This document shows, piece after piece, positions 29,478 through 40,178 of a stretch of DNA of 64,000 nucleotides. Every line of letters starts with the position of its first letter. Position 1 is the stretch's first letter. Source of the DNA: an uncultured Pseudomonadales bacterium. Lineage in GTDB: Bacteria > Pseudomonadota > Gammaproteobacteria > Pseudomonadales > Azotimanducaceae. The stretch covers positions 2,294,001-2,358,000 of the forward strand of contig OY282447.1 of the NCBI GenBank assembly GCA_958296165.1, read 5' to 3'. A program made the position numbers and the translations under genes. The notes beneath the pieces were generated by a model, which saw only the letters and a program-made list of their open reading frames with translations, searched no databases and was not told where the DNA came from.

Positions 29478-31271
29478 GTGACCTTCGCGCCGCTGACTGC
29501 CATCTCGCCACTCGACGGACGCTATCGCCGCCGTGTGGAGGAGCTCGCTTCGATGACGAGCGAGTTCGGCTTGATGCGCTATCGCGTCCGCGTGGAGGTG
29601 GAGTGGTTCCTGTTTCTCGCTGGCTTGGCGGAGATCGTCGACCTGAACGTGGCCCCGCCGCAGGCTGCCGCGGCGCAAGCCATCTGGCGCGACTTCACCG
29701 TTGCGGATGCCGACGCGATCAGACGCTTGGAGGCCAAGACCAACCACGACGTGAAGGCCGTGGAGTATTTCGTCAAGGACGCGCTCGGCCGCATCGACGG
29801 GTTGGCCGCCCATGTCGAGTTCGTGCATTTCGGCTGCACGTCTGAGGACGTCAACAACATCGCCTATGCGCTGATGCTCGCCGAAGCGCGGGCCACGGCG
29901 CTGATGCCGGCGATGCACAGCCTGATCGACGCCTTGCGCGACTTGGCAGTGCCGCTCGTGGACGTGCCGATGCTGTCCCGCACGCACGGCCAGGCGGCGT
30001 CGCCGACCACGGTAGGCAAGGAGCTGGCCAATGTGGTGGTGCGGCTCGAGCGAGCGCTGCGACAGTTCGACAAGGCGGAGATACTGGCCAAGATGAACGG
30101 CGCGGTAGGCAACTACAACGCCCATGCCGTGGCCTTTCCGCACATCGATTGGCCGGCGCGCAGCCGCGACTTCGTCACCGGCTTGGGCCTCGCCTTCAAC
30201 TCCACTACCACGCAGATCGAACCGCACGACTACATCGCCGAGATCGGCCACTGTTTGATGCGCTTCAACCAAGTGCTGCTGGATTTCGACCGCGACATCT
30301 GGGGCTACATCTCGCTCGGCTACTTCCGGCAACGCAAGGTGGAAGGGGAAACCGGCAGTTCCACGATGCCGCACAAGGTGAACCCCATCGATTTCGAGAA
30401 CTCGGAAGGCAACCTGGGGCTTGCCAACGCCGTGCTTGCGCATCTCGCGGAGAAGCTCGCGGTGTCGCGCTGGCAGCGGGATCTGTCCGATTCCACCGCG
30501 CTGCGCAACGTGGGCACCGCGTTCGGCCACTGTCTCATCGCTTATTCAAGCGCCAAGCGTGGCATCGCCAAGCTCGAGCCGGACCGCAGCCGCCTCGCTG
30601 CCGACCTGGATGGCGCGTGGGAAGTGCTTGCCGAAGCCGTGCAGACGGTGATGCGGAGCGTTGGCAGCATCGAGCCCTACGAACAGCTCAAACGCTTGAC
30701 GCGCGGCCAGCGCATCGATGAGCGCGTCTACCAAGACCTGCTTGAGCAATTGGATCTGCCCGCCGCCGCACGGCGCAAACTCGCCTTGCTAACGCCGGCG
30801 GCCTACACCGGCCTTGCCGCGCGTCTCGCTCAAGATGCGCTTGGCGCCGGCAGCGAAGTGACGGTCGCCGAAGTGCCTTGGGCCACGCACGCCGAGCCGC
30901 TGCTGCGCGTGCGGCGGCCGGTATTCATCGACGAACAAGGCGTTAGCGAAGCCGAAGAGCTCGATGGCGAAGATGCCTCGGCCCAGCATTTCCTGGCCAC
31001 GGACGAGCACGGCCGGCCCATCGGCACTGCGCGTCTTTTGCCGACCGGCCAGATCGGCCGCATGGCGGTGCTGCCGGCGTGGCGACGGCGCGACGTTGGC
31101 GCCCGGCTTTTGGCGTGTGCTTTAGAAGCGGCCGAGCGGCGCGGCTTGGAGGTGTTCCTGCACGCCCAAGTGGACGCGCAGGGCTTTTATGAACGCAATG
31201 GCTTCGTGGCGGCGGGCGACGTCTTCTTGGAGGCCGATATCGAGCATCGCAGGATGACGTTGCGGAAGTAG
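29478..31271 (+). CDS. purB: Adenylosuccinate lyase fused to a C-terminal GNAT acetyltransferase domain
   Basis: Residues 1 to about 455 are a complete PurB, which cleaves SAICAR and adenylosuccinate in purine synthesis: ISPLDGRYRRRVEEL, EFVHFGCTSEDVNN, SRTHGQAASPTT and the signature GETGSSTMPHKVNPIDFEN are all intact. With no stop the frame continues for about 140 residues into a GNAT domain (LLRVRRPVFIDEQGVSEAEE, IGTARLLPTGQIGRMAVLP, RRRDVGARLLACAL, FYERNGF). These match YjcF/ElaA-like acetyltransferases, including the acetyl-CoA loop. Normal PurB is about 456 residues, so this is a true in-frame fusion as sequenced. Whether the GNAT part acetylates PurB or an unrelated target is unknown. 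Confidence 0.93.
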   Translation: MTFAPLTAISPLDGRYRRRVEELASMTSEFGLMRYRVRVEVEWFLFLAGLAEIVDLNVAPPQAAAAQAIWRDFTVADADAIRRLEAKTNHDVKAVEYFVKDALGRIDGLAAHVEFVHFGCTSEDVNNIAYALMLAEARATALMPAMHSLIDALRDLAVPLVDVPMLSRTHGQAASPTTVGKELANVVVRLERALRQFDKAEILAKMNGAVGNYNAHAVAFPHIDWPARSRDFVTGLGLAFNSTTTQIEPHDYIAEIGHCLMRFNQVLLDFDRDIWGYISLGYFRQRKVEGETGSSTMPHKVNPIDFENSEGNLGLANAVLAHLAEKLAVSRWQRDLSDSTALRNVGTAFGHCLIAYSSAKRGIAKLEPDRSRLAADLDGAWEVLAEAVQTVMRSVGSIEPYEQLKRLTRGQRIDERVYQDLLEQLDLPAAARRKLALLTPAAYTGLAARLAQDALGAGSEVTVAEVPWATHAEPLLRVRRPVFIDEQGVSEAEELDGEDASAQHFLATDEHGRPIGTARLLPTGQIGRMAVLPAWRRRDVGARLLACALEAAERRGLEVFLHAQVDAQGFYERNGFVAAGDVFLEADIEHRRMTLRK

Positions 31272-31316
31272 GCTAGCGGCTAGCACGCAAGCACGAGCCG
31301 CTCGCCCGCAACACAT

Positions 31317-32258
31317 TCACTCGTCCGCCCGCCGCGGCGCTTCAGCCCGGCCGGCCGGCTTAGAGTCCAACTTCGGCATGCCGGCACCGTTCACGTCGTA
31401 CCCGAAGCGAATCTTGTCGATCATCAGCAGCGGGTCGCGCAGGTCCACCATGCCTGGGCCGGCAGCGGAATAGCCGCCCTGATAGCCGAGCACGCGCTGC
31501 AACCGTTGCGGCATCTTGGCCACTTCCTCTCTCGGCACGCCGATGTACTGATTTTCCTGCTGGCGCAGGAAGGCGAGGTTGAAGTTCAGATTCACCGCCA
31601 TGCGGCTCTCCTGGGTAGTGTTGGCGCCGCCGCCGTGCCACATGGCACCGGTCCAGCCGACTAGCGAGCCAGCCTTCATCTCGATCTGCACCGTCTCCAC
31701 GGCGGGCGGCTGACGCACCTTCTGGTCGTGCCACAAGTGCGAGTAAGGCACCAGCCGGGTGGCGCCGTTGGCCTTGGTGAAATCCTCCACGGCGATCACC
31801 GTGTTCATCAAGAAAGGCCGGTGCGGGCGCGGTATCGGCCATATGCTGTCGTCTTGATGCAGCGGCTGTGCCTCGGCGCCGGGCAGGAGATCAAACAGCA
31901 CCGCGGCCGAAACCTGCACCCTGTCTCTCAGCACGCCTTGAATCAAAGCCAGCATGCGCGGGTCGCACACCAAGTCGTCCACGCAGCGAGTCTTGGCGAG
32001 CAGGTTGTGGGCGCGCACCGTGGTGCGGTGCGGCGGCAGCAGCTCGCGAACGGGATTGACGTCGCGCCGCAAGTCCTCGCGCAGGCGGCGCGTGCGCTCG
32101 GCATCGAGCCAATCCGGGATGACCACATAGCCCCGCTCTTCTACCGTGCGGAGCCAACCGCTGAGCCCGGGTACGGCCACCCGCTCCCCGTAGACGTCGA
32201 CAACATCCTCGTCGGCAATAGTTTTCTCGTCGGCAATAGCTTGGGCGGACATGGCCAA
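31317..32258 (-). CDS. Phytanoyl-CoA dioxygenase (PhyH)-family protein
   Basis: 313-residue Fe(II)/2-oxoglutarate oxygenase. The iron ligands are in [11 protein letters not shown] (HxD) and [19 protein letters not shown] (distal His, then the 2-oxoglutarate Arg). The family hydroxylates diverse substrates, so the role is unassigned. The N-terminus contains a repeated [10 protein letters not shown] caused by a 14-bp duplication. It is divergent from aceA and convergent with purB. One of two such dioxygenases in the window. Confidence 0.88.
   Translation of the reverse strand: MAMSAQAIADEKTIADEDVVDVYGERVAVPGLSGWLRTVEERGYVVIPDWLDAERTRRLREDLRRDVNPVRELLPPHRTTVRAHNLLAKTRCVDDLVCDPRMLALIQGVLRDRVQVSAAVLFDLLPGAEAQPLHQDDSIWPIPRPHRPFLMNTVIAVEDFTKANGATRLVPYSHLWHDQKVRQPPAVETVQIEMKAGSLVGWTGAMWHGGGANTTQESRMAVNLNFNLAFLRQQENQYIGVPREEVAKMPQRLQRVLGYQGGYSAAGPGMVDLRDPLLMIDKIRFGYDVNGAGMPKLDSKPAGRAEAPRRADE
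32208..32239. repeat. 14-bp direct repeat ctcgtcggcaatag near the start of the PhyH-like gene
   Basis: Two exact copies separated by 4 bases, an 18-bp period that keeps the reading frame and duplicates IADE in the product. Confidence 0.85.
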
Positions 32259-32467
32259 TGGCGAACTCTCTTAAGCGGCGCGCGGAGTGCGAAGCATACC
32301 CAAGCGGAGGCGCTACGACAGCGGGGCTGTCTCCAATCTCCAAGATTCCAGGTGGCATGCGCCAACTCGCCCCGCCGCAACGCAACCGCACAACCGCATC
32401 TTTTCGGTTGCAACGGCGCAGAGCCGCCACTAGGATGCGCCGCCTTTGCCCTCACGGAGAATCATCA

Positions 32468-33771
<1,304 letters not shown>

Positions 33772-33775
<4 letters not shown>

Positions 33776-34509
33776 GCGCTGAACAAGCCGCCGTTCACGT
33801 GCAGGGTTTCGCCGGTAACGTAGGCGGCGTCGTCGCTTACTAGGAAGGCAACCGCTCCGGCCACGTCTTCCGGCGTGCCCATGCGGCCGAGCGCGGTGCG
33901 GGAGACCATCGCTTGGCGTTGCTCGTCCGTTAACCCGCTGGTCATGTCGGTATCTACGAAGCCGGGCGCCACCGCATTCACCGTAATGCCGCGTGAGCCG
34001 ACTTCCTGCGCCAACGCGCGGGTGAAGCCTTCGATGCCGGCCTTGGCCGCAGCGTAGTTCGCCTGGCCGGCGTTGCCCATGCGCCCGACTACGGAGCTCA
34101 AGTTCACGATGCGGCCCCAGCGGGCGCGCATCATGCTCCGCAGCAGCGGCCTGGTGAGGCGGTAGATGCCGGTTAAGTTGGTGTTCAGCACGGTGGTCCA
34201 CTGCTCCGTGGTCATGCGCGCCAGCAGGTTGTCGCGAGTGACGCCGGCGTTGTTCACCAGAACCGACGGCGCTCCGAAACGCTGCACGATGCCCTCTAGG
34301 GCGTGCGCGGCGGCATCCTCGTCGATGCGCAGCGCTGCGCCAGCGCCGCCCTCGCCAAGCGCGTCGTCGATGACTGCCGCGCCTTCTTCGCTGGTCGCGG
34401 TGCCCACCACGAACAAGCCGTCGGCGCTGAGCCGGGCTGCAATGGCCTTGCCGATGCCGCGGCTGGCGCCGGTGACCAGCGCGACTCGGCGGGCTTTGTG
34501 CTGCGTCAC
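33772..34509 (-). CDS. fabG: 3-oxoacyl-[acyl-carrier-protein] reductase FabG
   Basis: NADPH-dependent ketoacyl-ACP reductase of fatty acid elongation. 245 residues; [22 protein letters not shown], the catalytic [14 protein letters not shown] with YAAAKAG, and the C-terminal [14 protein letters not shown] are typical FabG. ATG overlaps the fabD stop (ATGA). The usual next gene, acpP, is not present; isocitrate lyase is convergent downstream. Confidence 0.96.
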
Positions 34510-35444
34510 GGCGCTTCACTCTCGAAGACGTCAAGCGCTGCCCGCAGGCCCTCTAGGGTGCCAATGCCGCGTACGTCGAGCTTTCTATCGATGCGGCGCG
34601 CCAGACCGGCCAAGACGTTGCCGGGGCCGCACTCTAGGAATGCTTCTACGCCAGCGCCGGCCATGGCCGTGACCGACGCCGACCAGCGCACCGGCGACAC
34701 CAGCTGGCGCAGCAGGTTGGCATGGATGGCCGCGGCATCCGGTGCGACTGCGGCAGTGAAGTTCTGTACCACGGGCACTTGCGGTTCCTTGAGTTGCACC
34801 TCGTCGAGCAAGGCCGCCAGTCGATCGCCAGCCGGCGCCATCAAGGCGCAGTGCGAGGGCACGCTCACGTCCAGCGGAACGGCTCGCCTCGCGCCTGCTT
34901 CCTTGCAAGCATCCACGGCTGCGGCAACGGCGCGGGCAGCACCCGCGATCACCACCTGGCCGGGCGAGTTGTAGTTGGCCGGCGTCACGACGCCTTGGGT
35001 TGCCTTGCAGCAGGCGGCCACCTCGTCGTCCTGCAAACCCAGAATGGCCGCCATCGCGCCCTCGCCGGCCGGCACGGCTTGTTGCATCAGCTTGCCGCGC
35101 TCATGCACCAAACGCACTGCGGCGGCGAAATCCAGAACCCGGGCAGCGGTAAGCGCGGAGTATTCGCCCAGGCTGTGGCCAGCCACCATCGCCGGCGCCG
35201 CGCCGCCCAGCGAGCGCCAGACGTCTAGCAGCGCCACGCTCACGGCAAGCAGCGCCGGCTGCGTGATTTCCGTTTTGTTCAATTCTTCGGCCGGGCCGGC
35301 GCGGATGATCCGCGCCAGATCGAAGCCCAATGCGTCTGCGGCTTCTCGGTAGCGCTCGGCAACCAACGGCGCCGTGGCCGCCACATCTTCCAACATGCCC
35401 ACGTGCTGGGCGCCTTGGCCTGGAAACAGAAATCCCAACTTCAT
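34506..35444 (-). CDS. fabD: Malonyl-CoA:acyl carrier protein transacylase FabD
   Basis: Loads malonyl groups onto ACP. 312 residues from the ATG at 35444 (MKLGFLFPGQGAQHVGM). GQGAQ, the nucleophile elbow VAGHSLGEYSALTAA and the His region VPSHCALM are all present. Sequence upstream in frame is not coding. A 101-bp gap, where fabH would normally be, separates it from plsX. Confidence 0.96.
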   Translation of the reverse strand: MKLGFLFPGQGAQHVGMLEDVAATAPLVAERYREAADALGFDLARIIRAGPAEELNKTEITQPALLAVSVALLDVWRSLGGAAPAMVAGHSLGEYSALTAARVLDFAAAVRLVHERGKLMQQAVPAGEGAMAAILGLQDDEVAACCKATQGVVTPANYNSPGQVVIAGAARAVAAAVDACKEAGARRAVPLDVSVPSHCALMAPAGDRLAALLDEVQLKEPQVPVVQNFTAAVAPDAAAIHANLLRQLVSPVRWSASVTAMAGAGVEAFLECGPGNVLAGLARRIDRKLDVRGIGTLEGLRAALDVFESEAP

Positions 35445-35545
35445 GCTCGCGCTCTCCTCTCTATAGCGAACGTGCCGAGCCGTCGCTTGGCCGCCGGCGT
35501 TGCCTTCTTCCTCTATTCTTCTCTTCCAAGCTCCGCCGAGCTCCG

Positions 35546-36502
35546 TCAAGCGCGTGCGGCTATCTGCGCCACTAGCGCCGCGGACAGCGCTTGGATGGCC
35601 TGTGCAACGGCGTTCGCGAACCCTTGCCGATCGGCACCGCCGTGGCTCTTGACGACGACCTTGTTGAGGCCAAGCAGCGCTGCGCCGTTGTAGCGCTGCG
35701 GATTGTACGCATCTCGAACCCGTTGCAGCCGCTCCACGACTTGGCCGCTCGCTGCCGCGTTCGCCAGCTCGCGGCCGAGCAGATAGTGCGCCATGCGCAC
35801 GGCACCCTCGGCTGCCTTGAGGGCGATGTTGCCGACATAGCCATCGACGACCACGACATCCAACGACGAGCCGAACATGCGGTCTGGCTCGATGTAGCCG
35901 GCATAGCGCAGTCGTGCATCGTCCGCCAACAGGTTGGCGGCGGCGCGCACCGAGCGCGGCCCCTTGCGCAGTTCAGAACCGATGTTGAGCAAGGCCACCG
36001 CTGGCTCTTGCACGCCATCCGCGCTCGCTGCCGCGCAGCCCATCAGCGCGAATTGGTGGAGTTGGGCGGGACCTACGCCGATGTTGGCGCCCAAGTCCAA
36101 CATTCTGAACCGCCGTTCGCCTTCGCCGGCCAACGTCTTCACGATCGCCGGACGGCGAATGCCGGGCAATGTGCCGATCAGGTGTCTGGACAGCGCCATC
36201 AAGCCGCCAGTGCTGCCGGCGCTGACGGCGGCATCGGCGTTGTCTCCGGCTATGGCGCGGATCGCCGCATGCATCGACGAATCGACGCCGCCGCGCAACG
36301 TCGCCCGCAGCGGGTCATCCACTTCAAGAAGGCGCGGCGCATGAACCGCTTCGTGCTTCGTACCGCGAATCAGGGGCGAGATGGCGCGAGCATCACCGAA
36401 GAACATCAAAGTCGCGTTGGATGTCGCGACGGCATCCAACGCGCCACGCACGAGTTCCGTCGGCGGCGCTTCGGCGCCGAGGACGTCTATCGCGATGCGA
36501 AT
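35546..36502 (-). CDS. plsX: Phosphate acyltransferase PlsX, probably starting at ATT
   Basis: Makes acyl-phosphate from acyl-ACP for phospholipid synthesis. Most of the family is recognisable: SSMHAAIRAIAG, DAAVSAGSTGGLMALSRHL, MLDLGANIGVGP, VVVDGYVGNIALK, RYNGAALLGLNKVVVKSHG. The first ordinary start in frame is the GTG at 36451, which would remove the conserved beginning. Between the in-frame rpmF stop and that GTG the frame reads VIRIAIDVLGAEAPPTE, which lines up without gaps with the family N-terminus IALDVMGGDFGP. No ATG, GTG or TTG exists there; ATT at 36502 sits 7 bases after GGGG and is my best start. The MGGD motif reads LGAE here. Confidence 0.88.
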   Translation of the reverse strand: MRIAIDVLGAEAPPTELVRGALDAVATSNATLMFFGDARAISPLIRGTKHEAVHAPRLLEVDDPLRATLRGGVDSSMHAAIRAIAGDNADAAVSAGSTGGLMALSRHLIGTLPGIRRPAIVKTLAGEGERRFRMLDLGANIGVGPAQLHQFALMGCAAASADGVQEPAVALLNIGSELRKGPRSVRAAANLLADDARLRYAGYIEPDRMFGSSLDVVVVDGYVGNIALKAAEGAVRMAHYLLGRELANAAASGQVVERLQRVRDAYNPQRYNGAALLGLNKVVVKSHGGADRQGFANAVAQAIQALSAALVAQIAARA

Positions 36503-36529
36503 GACGAGGCCCCGAAGGGACGGCCCAGC

Positions 36530-36706
36530 CTAGTCGCGTGGTGCCACGACCTTGCGACCGCGATAGAAGCCGTCTTCCGTAACGTGATGGCGGCGATGTG
36601 TTTCGCCGGTCGTCGGGTCTGTGGACAGCGTGGGCTTGTCGAGCGCGTGATGGGAACGGCGTTTGTCGCGCTTCGAGCGCGTGACCTTGTGCTTTTGCAC
36701 TGCCAT
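36530..36706 (-). CDS. rpmF: 50S ribosomal protein L32
   Basis: 58-residue ribosomal protein: [20 protein letters not shown] then a standard L32 body ending VVAPRD. L32 in this group usually begins MAVQ(Q/K)NK.TRS.R. It lies between yceD and plsX as in most bacteria. Its stop (TAG) is in frame with the plsX N-terminal reading, 27 bp before the presumed plsX ATT start. Confidence 0.95.
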   Translation of the reverse strand: MAVQKHKVTRSKRDKRRSHHALDKPTLSTDPTTGETHRRHHVTEDGFYRGRKVVAPRD

Positions 36707-36758
36707 GGCGGTGTTCTCCTTTAGTTCGGCTGTGTCGCGGCAGGGTTTGTCCAGGCGC

Positions 36759-37286
36759 CTAGCGCCCGGCGCGTTCGCCCTTTAAGACTGCCAGTGCTGC
36801 GAACGGCTGTTGTGATTCGTCGTCGTCGCGGCCGGCTGGGTTGTCGTTGCCGATCGGCGCGTGCGGGCAGGTGTCGCGATCTTTGCATGCGATTTCCGGC
36901 AGGCTCATTAGCAAATCGTCCTCGACCAGTTCGGTTATCGGCATCGCGCCATCGCCCACCACGGCGTCTAGTTCAGGCATCAGCGCCTGCACCTCGGCCT
37001 CGCTTGCGACGACGCGCGCATCGATGCGGCCTGCAACATCAACGGGCGCTTCGCGCAAACAGCGGCAGCAGCACACCTTGGCGACCAGCCGGCACACCCC
37101 GGTGGCATGAGGCCGGCCGTGGTCGTCCAGCGCGAAGCGCAAGTCCACCTCCACCTCGCCGACTTCGACAACGCTGGCCAGGCGCACAAAGGCATCTGCC
37201 GCTACCGTGCATCGCCAAGAGCCGCCGCGACTAGCTAGCGCGGAGGCATCGAGAGAAGGCACGCTCGGCATAGCGGCGCGGATCAT
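36759..37286 (-). CDS. yceD: YceD-family (DUF177) protein
   Basis: About 175 residues from the ATG at 37286 ([20 protein letters not shown]). Members are linked to 23S rRNA/large ribosomal subunit accumulation. It has the typical [20 protein letters not shown] (Cys-rich) block and the C-terminal [10 protein letters not shown] with [10 protein letters not shown], both conserved in YceD. Sits upstream of rpmF with 52 bp between, the standard arrangement. The longer frame to 37538 is a shadow of the maf gene on the other strand. Confidence 0.92.
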   Translation of the reverse strand: MIRAAMPSVPSLDASALASRGGSWRCTVAADAFVRLASVVEVGEVEVDLRFALDDHGRPHATGVCRLVAKVCCCRCLREAPVDVAGRIDARVVASEAEVQALMPELDAVVGDGAMPITELVEDDLLMSLPEIACKDRDTCPHAPIGNDNPAGRDDDESQQPFAALAVLKGERAGR

Positions 37287-37334
37287 AGGGCCGTAGGTGT
37301 AGGCTGTCAAAATCCCGACAGGGGCAAAGCAAAC

Positions 37335-37360
37335 AGGGTGAAGGGTAAAGGGGTGAAGGG
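37335..37360. repeat. Direct repeat gggtgaaggg just before the second maf gene
   Basis: Two copies of (a/g)gggtgaaggg 4 bases apart; the last copy is the ribosome binding site of the following ATG. Confidence 0.75.
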
Positions 37361-37948
37361 ATGGACGCCATGCAACTCGTGCTCGCTTCCTCGTCACGGT
37401 ACCGTCGCGAGCTGCTCGAACGCTTCGGTTTGCCATTCGAGGTGGATGCGCCGGACATCGATGAATCGCCATTGCCCGACGAGCCGGCCCGGCAGCTGGT
37501 GCGCCGCTTGGCGCTGGCCAAGGCGCAAGCCGTTGCAAGCCGGTGGCCAGCGGCGGTGATCGTAGGTTCGGATCAGGCGGCAGTACACGGCAGCCGCATC
37601 CTGGGAAAACCAGGCGACGTGGAACGCGCCGTTCTGGAACTCAAGAGGCTGGTCGGCACAGGCGTGGAGTTCTTCACCGGCCTGGCCGTGCTGCACGCCG
37701 CAAGCGGCAGCGCCGAGATACATGTGGACGTTACGACGGCGCACTTTCGGCCTGCTGGCGAGCGGGAAATACGGCGCTACGTGGAACTGGATCGACCCCT
37801 CGACTGCGCCGGCGGCATACGCTTCGAGGGCCTGGGGCCAACCCTGCTCACACGGGTGGACACCCAAGACCCAAGTGCCGCGATCGGGCTGCCGCTCATC
37901 AAGCTGGCAGAGCTGCTGCGCCGCCGAGGCATCAATCCGCTCGCCTGA
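37361..37948 (+). CDS. Maf-family nucleoside triphosphate pyrophosphatase (YceF type)
   Basis: 195-residue Maf paralogue in the position of E. coli yceF (7-methyl-GTP pyrophosphatase) next to rluC and yceD. Motifs LVLASSSRYRRELLERFGL, VIVGSDQAAV and GKPGDVERA match. The usual GSDQ-type catalytic Asp is present. Convergent with rluC, overlapping its 3' end by 17 bp. Confidence 0.92.
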   Translation: MDAMQLVLASSSRYRRELLERFGLPFEVDAPDIDESPLPDEPARQLVRRLALAKAQAVASRWPAAVIVGSDQAAVHGSRILGKPGDVERAVLELKRLVGTGVEFFTGLAVLHAASGSAEIHVDVTTAHFRPAGEREIRRYVELDRPLDCAGGIRFEGLGPTLLTRVDTQDPSAAIGLPLIKLAELLRRRGINPLA

Positions 37949-38846
37949 GAGCCTCGAACTCGGCTGGCAGCGGCGCCTCGAAACGCTGCCGGCGGCCATG
38001 AACGGTTAATGTCAACACGCTCGCGTGCAGCATCAGCCGCGACGCCGGCTGCGACCGATCGGCGTACTTGCTGTCGCCCAAGATGGGATGGCCCGACGCT
38101 GCCGCGTGAACGCGGATCTGATGCGTGCGGCCGCTCTTCGGATATGCCGCCAGCCAAGTGGCTTCCGGCAATCGCTCGACCACGGCGAAATCGGTTTGCG
38201 CCGCCTCGCCATCGGCCTGTGCCCGCACGCGACGTTCGCCGTTGGCCAACGTGTAGCGCTTGAGCGGCTGGTTGACCGAGCGCAGGCCGTCCGGCCAATG
38301 GCCGGTCACCAGCAGGTCGTAGCGCTTGCGCACGCGCCCGCCGCGGAACTGCGCATGCAACTCAACCAGCATCGGCCGATTCTTGGCGACGGCGAGGCAA
38401 CCCGACGTATCTCGATCGAGGCGATGCGCCAGTTCGTAGCGGGTGTTCGGGTCGAAAGCGCGCAACGTCTCCACCACGCCGAACGACACGCCGCTGCCGC
38501 CATGAACAGCCAAGCCGTTCGGCTTGTTGAGCACAACCAAGCTCTCGTCCTCGTAGACGGCGCCGGAAATCAATGAATCGAACATCTGCCGCGGCGCCGG
38601 CGGGCGCGCCGTGGGCGCAGTTTGCCGATGCGGCGGTATGCGCACTTGGTCTCCGCGCTGCAACCGATAGTGCGGCTGCTTGCGGGCGCCGTCCACACGC
38701 ACCTCGCCACGCCGGAGCATGCGATATACCCGGCTACGGGGCACGCCCTTCAACCGCGCCAGCAGAAAGTTATCGAGACGCTGGCCCTCGTCTTCGACTA
38801 CGGCGACTACTTCGGGCGCGACTGATTTGCTTTGCGGGTGATCCAT
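37932..38846 (-). CDS. rluC: Ribosomal large subunit pseudouridine synthase C
   Basis: Modifies U955, U2504 and U2580 of 23S rRNA in E. coli. 304 residues: an N-terminal S4 domain (GQRLDNFLLARLKGVPRSRV) and the RluA-type catalytic domain with HRLDRDTSG (catalytic Asp) near residue 150 and SGRTHQIRVHAA. In many gammaproteobacteria rne is divergent from rluC; here the CRISPR-cas operon starts 81 bp away instead. Confidence 0.95.
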   Translation of the reverse strand: MDHPQSKSVAPEVVAVVEDEGQRLDNFLLARLKGVPRSRVYRMLRRGEVRVDGARKQPHYRLQRGDQVRIPPHRQTAPTARPPAPRQMFDSLISGAVYEDESLVVLNKPNGLAVHGGSGVSFGVVETLRAFDPNTRYELAHRLDRDTSGCLAVAKNRPMLVELHAQFRGGRVRKRYDLLVTGHWPDGLRSVNQPLKRYTLANGERRVRAQADGEAAQTDFAVVERLPEATWLAAYPKSGRTHQIRVHAAASGHPILGDSKYADRSQPASRLMLHASVLTLTVHGRRQRFEAPLPAEFEALRRAD

Positions 38847-38927
38847 TGGCGAAGGGTAACGCGATCGTCCGCCGCATTGAGTTTGGTAGGCTTGCCGTTA
38901 CGTTGGCACCGAAGAAGGAATAGCTTG

Positions 38928-40175
38928 ATGACTACGCTTACTTTTGAGCGTTTACGCGATGCGGTTGCCGGCAATGCTGTCGCCTTGCGATCACGAACGG
39001 CCCTGCAACCGGCGGGTGGGGAAGGCGACAAGGTGTTTCCGCCATCCTACTCCGTGGCCTCAAGAGCGGAGCACAAGTACGCGGTGGAAGAGCGCCAGAT
39101 TGGGGAAAACACGGCGCCGTCGGTAACGGTGCTGCTGGATTCCGTGGCGTCGCAGGCGAATCGGGCGGAAGAGGCTCTGCTAGAAGGGTGGGAATGTGGT
39201 GAGTTGGTCTTCCCGGTTCCGTACGTCGATTTTTCCGCGGGCGGCAACCTCGTCGACTACGAGAAACTGACCGTGCTGGAAGCGCCGCACCGCTTGGCGG
39301 ACGCCATCTTTCGCGACAGCTTGCTCGATGGCACGCTCTTTCGCCTGTCGGATGTCGGACGCGCCATCACCGATGCAACGCCCCGCAACGCCACGGCCTT
39401 GTTCCGACACTCGCCGACGGCGCTGCTGTTCGGCATGTGGGATTCCACCGGCCCGAAGGGCGGGCTGGGATCGAAGTTCCAACGCGCCTACGTCTCCGAA
39501 ATCGTCGGCTTCGACGCCAAAGTGGGGAAGAAAGTAGGCAGCCGCATCGATCCGTTGCAGATCGAGAAAGTGGCGCCTGAGCACAAAGTGTTCAACAGCA
39601 AGGACCCGATTGGGGTGTGGACCGACGACTCCGAAGCTGCGGAAAAGGACAAGAAGGGCAATCCGGTGCTGGCGTCGCGCGGCAGCGATAGCGGCGAGGC
39701 GGGCCAGCCTTCCAAGATCAACCACGGCAACATTGCTCCTTCGATTGACGCCGAAGCCGGTGGCGTGACGATCTCGAAGGCACTGCAAACCACCGTTATC
39801 TCGTTCGCGGCGCTACGGCGCTTGCGCTTCAAGGGATTCGACCGCGATGCCGAGATGGCTGCACGCACCGCCGTCGCGGCACTGGGCGTGGCCGCCATCG
39901 CCTACCAGCACGAAATGGACTACGACCTGCGCTCGCGCTGCCTGCTGCTGCCTGCGCACCCGCCGCGCATCGAATTGCTGGGCAGAGATGGTGCGGCAGG
40001 CGAGATTGTCGACGTGGACAGAGCCGGTGCGGCCGGCATCGTGTCGAAGGCCGCAGCCGAAGCGGCGGCAGCAGGCGCCGGTTGGACCACGCCGGGCGTT
40101 CGCCTCACGCCAGCCGACAAACTGGTGCGGTTGATTGGCAACAGCCGTGCGGCCGCGGAACAGCCCGCGGGTTGA
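38928..40175 (+). CDS. cas7: Type I-G (I-U) CRISPR Cas7, Csb1/GSU0053 family
   Basis: Backbone subunit of the type I-G interference complex that coats the crRNA spacer. 415 residues from the ATG at 38928, preceded by gaaggaa. Recognised from its Csb1-like pattern: GMWDSTGPKGGLGSKFQRAY, an N-terminal PSYSVASRAEHKYAVEE, and VTISKALQTTVISFAALRRL with FKGFDRDAE. First gene of the plus-strand cas operon; csb2 follows after 3 bases. Confidence 0.9.
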   Translation: MTTLTFERLRDAVAGNAVALRSRTALQPAGGEGDKVFPPSYSVASRAEHKYAVEERQIGENTAPSVTVLLDSVASQANRAEEALLEGWECGELVFPVPYVDFSAGGNLVDYEKLTVLEAPHRLADAIFRDSLLDGTLFRLSDVGRAITDATPRNATALFRHSPTALLFGMWDSTGPKGGLGSKFQRAYVSEIVGFDAKVGKKVGSRIDPLQIEKVAPEHKVFNSKDPIGVWTDDSEAAEKDKKGNPVLASRGSDSGEAGQPSKINHGNIAPSIDAEAGGVTISKALQTTVISFAALRRLRFKGFDRDAEMAARTAVAALGVAAIAYQHEMDYDLRSRCLLLPAHPPRIELLGRDGAAGEIVDVDRAGAAGIVSKAAAEAAAAGAGWTTPGVRLTPADKLVRLIGNSRAAAEQPAG

Positions 40176-40178
40176 ACG

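Noticed and set aside
35546-36532. Frameshift in plsX near the DVMGGD motif
   Set aside because: On rechecking, the sequence lines up with the family without gaps; only an ordinary start codon is missing.
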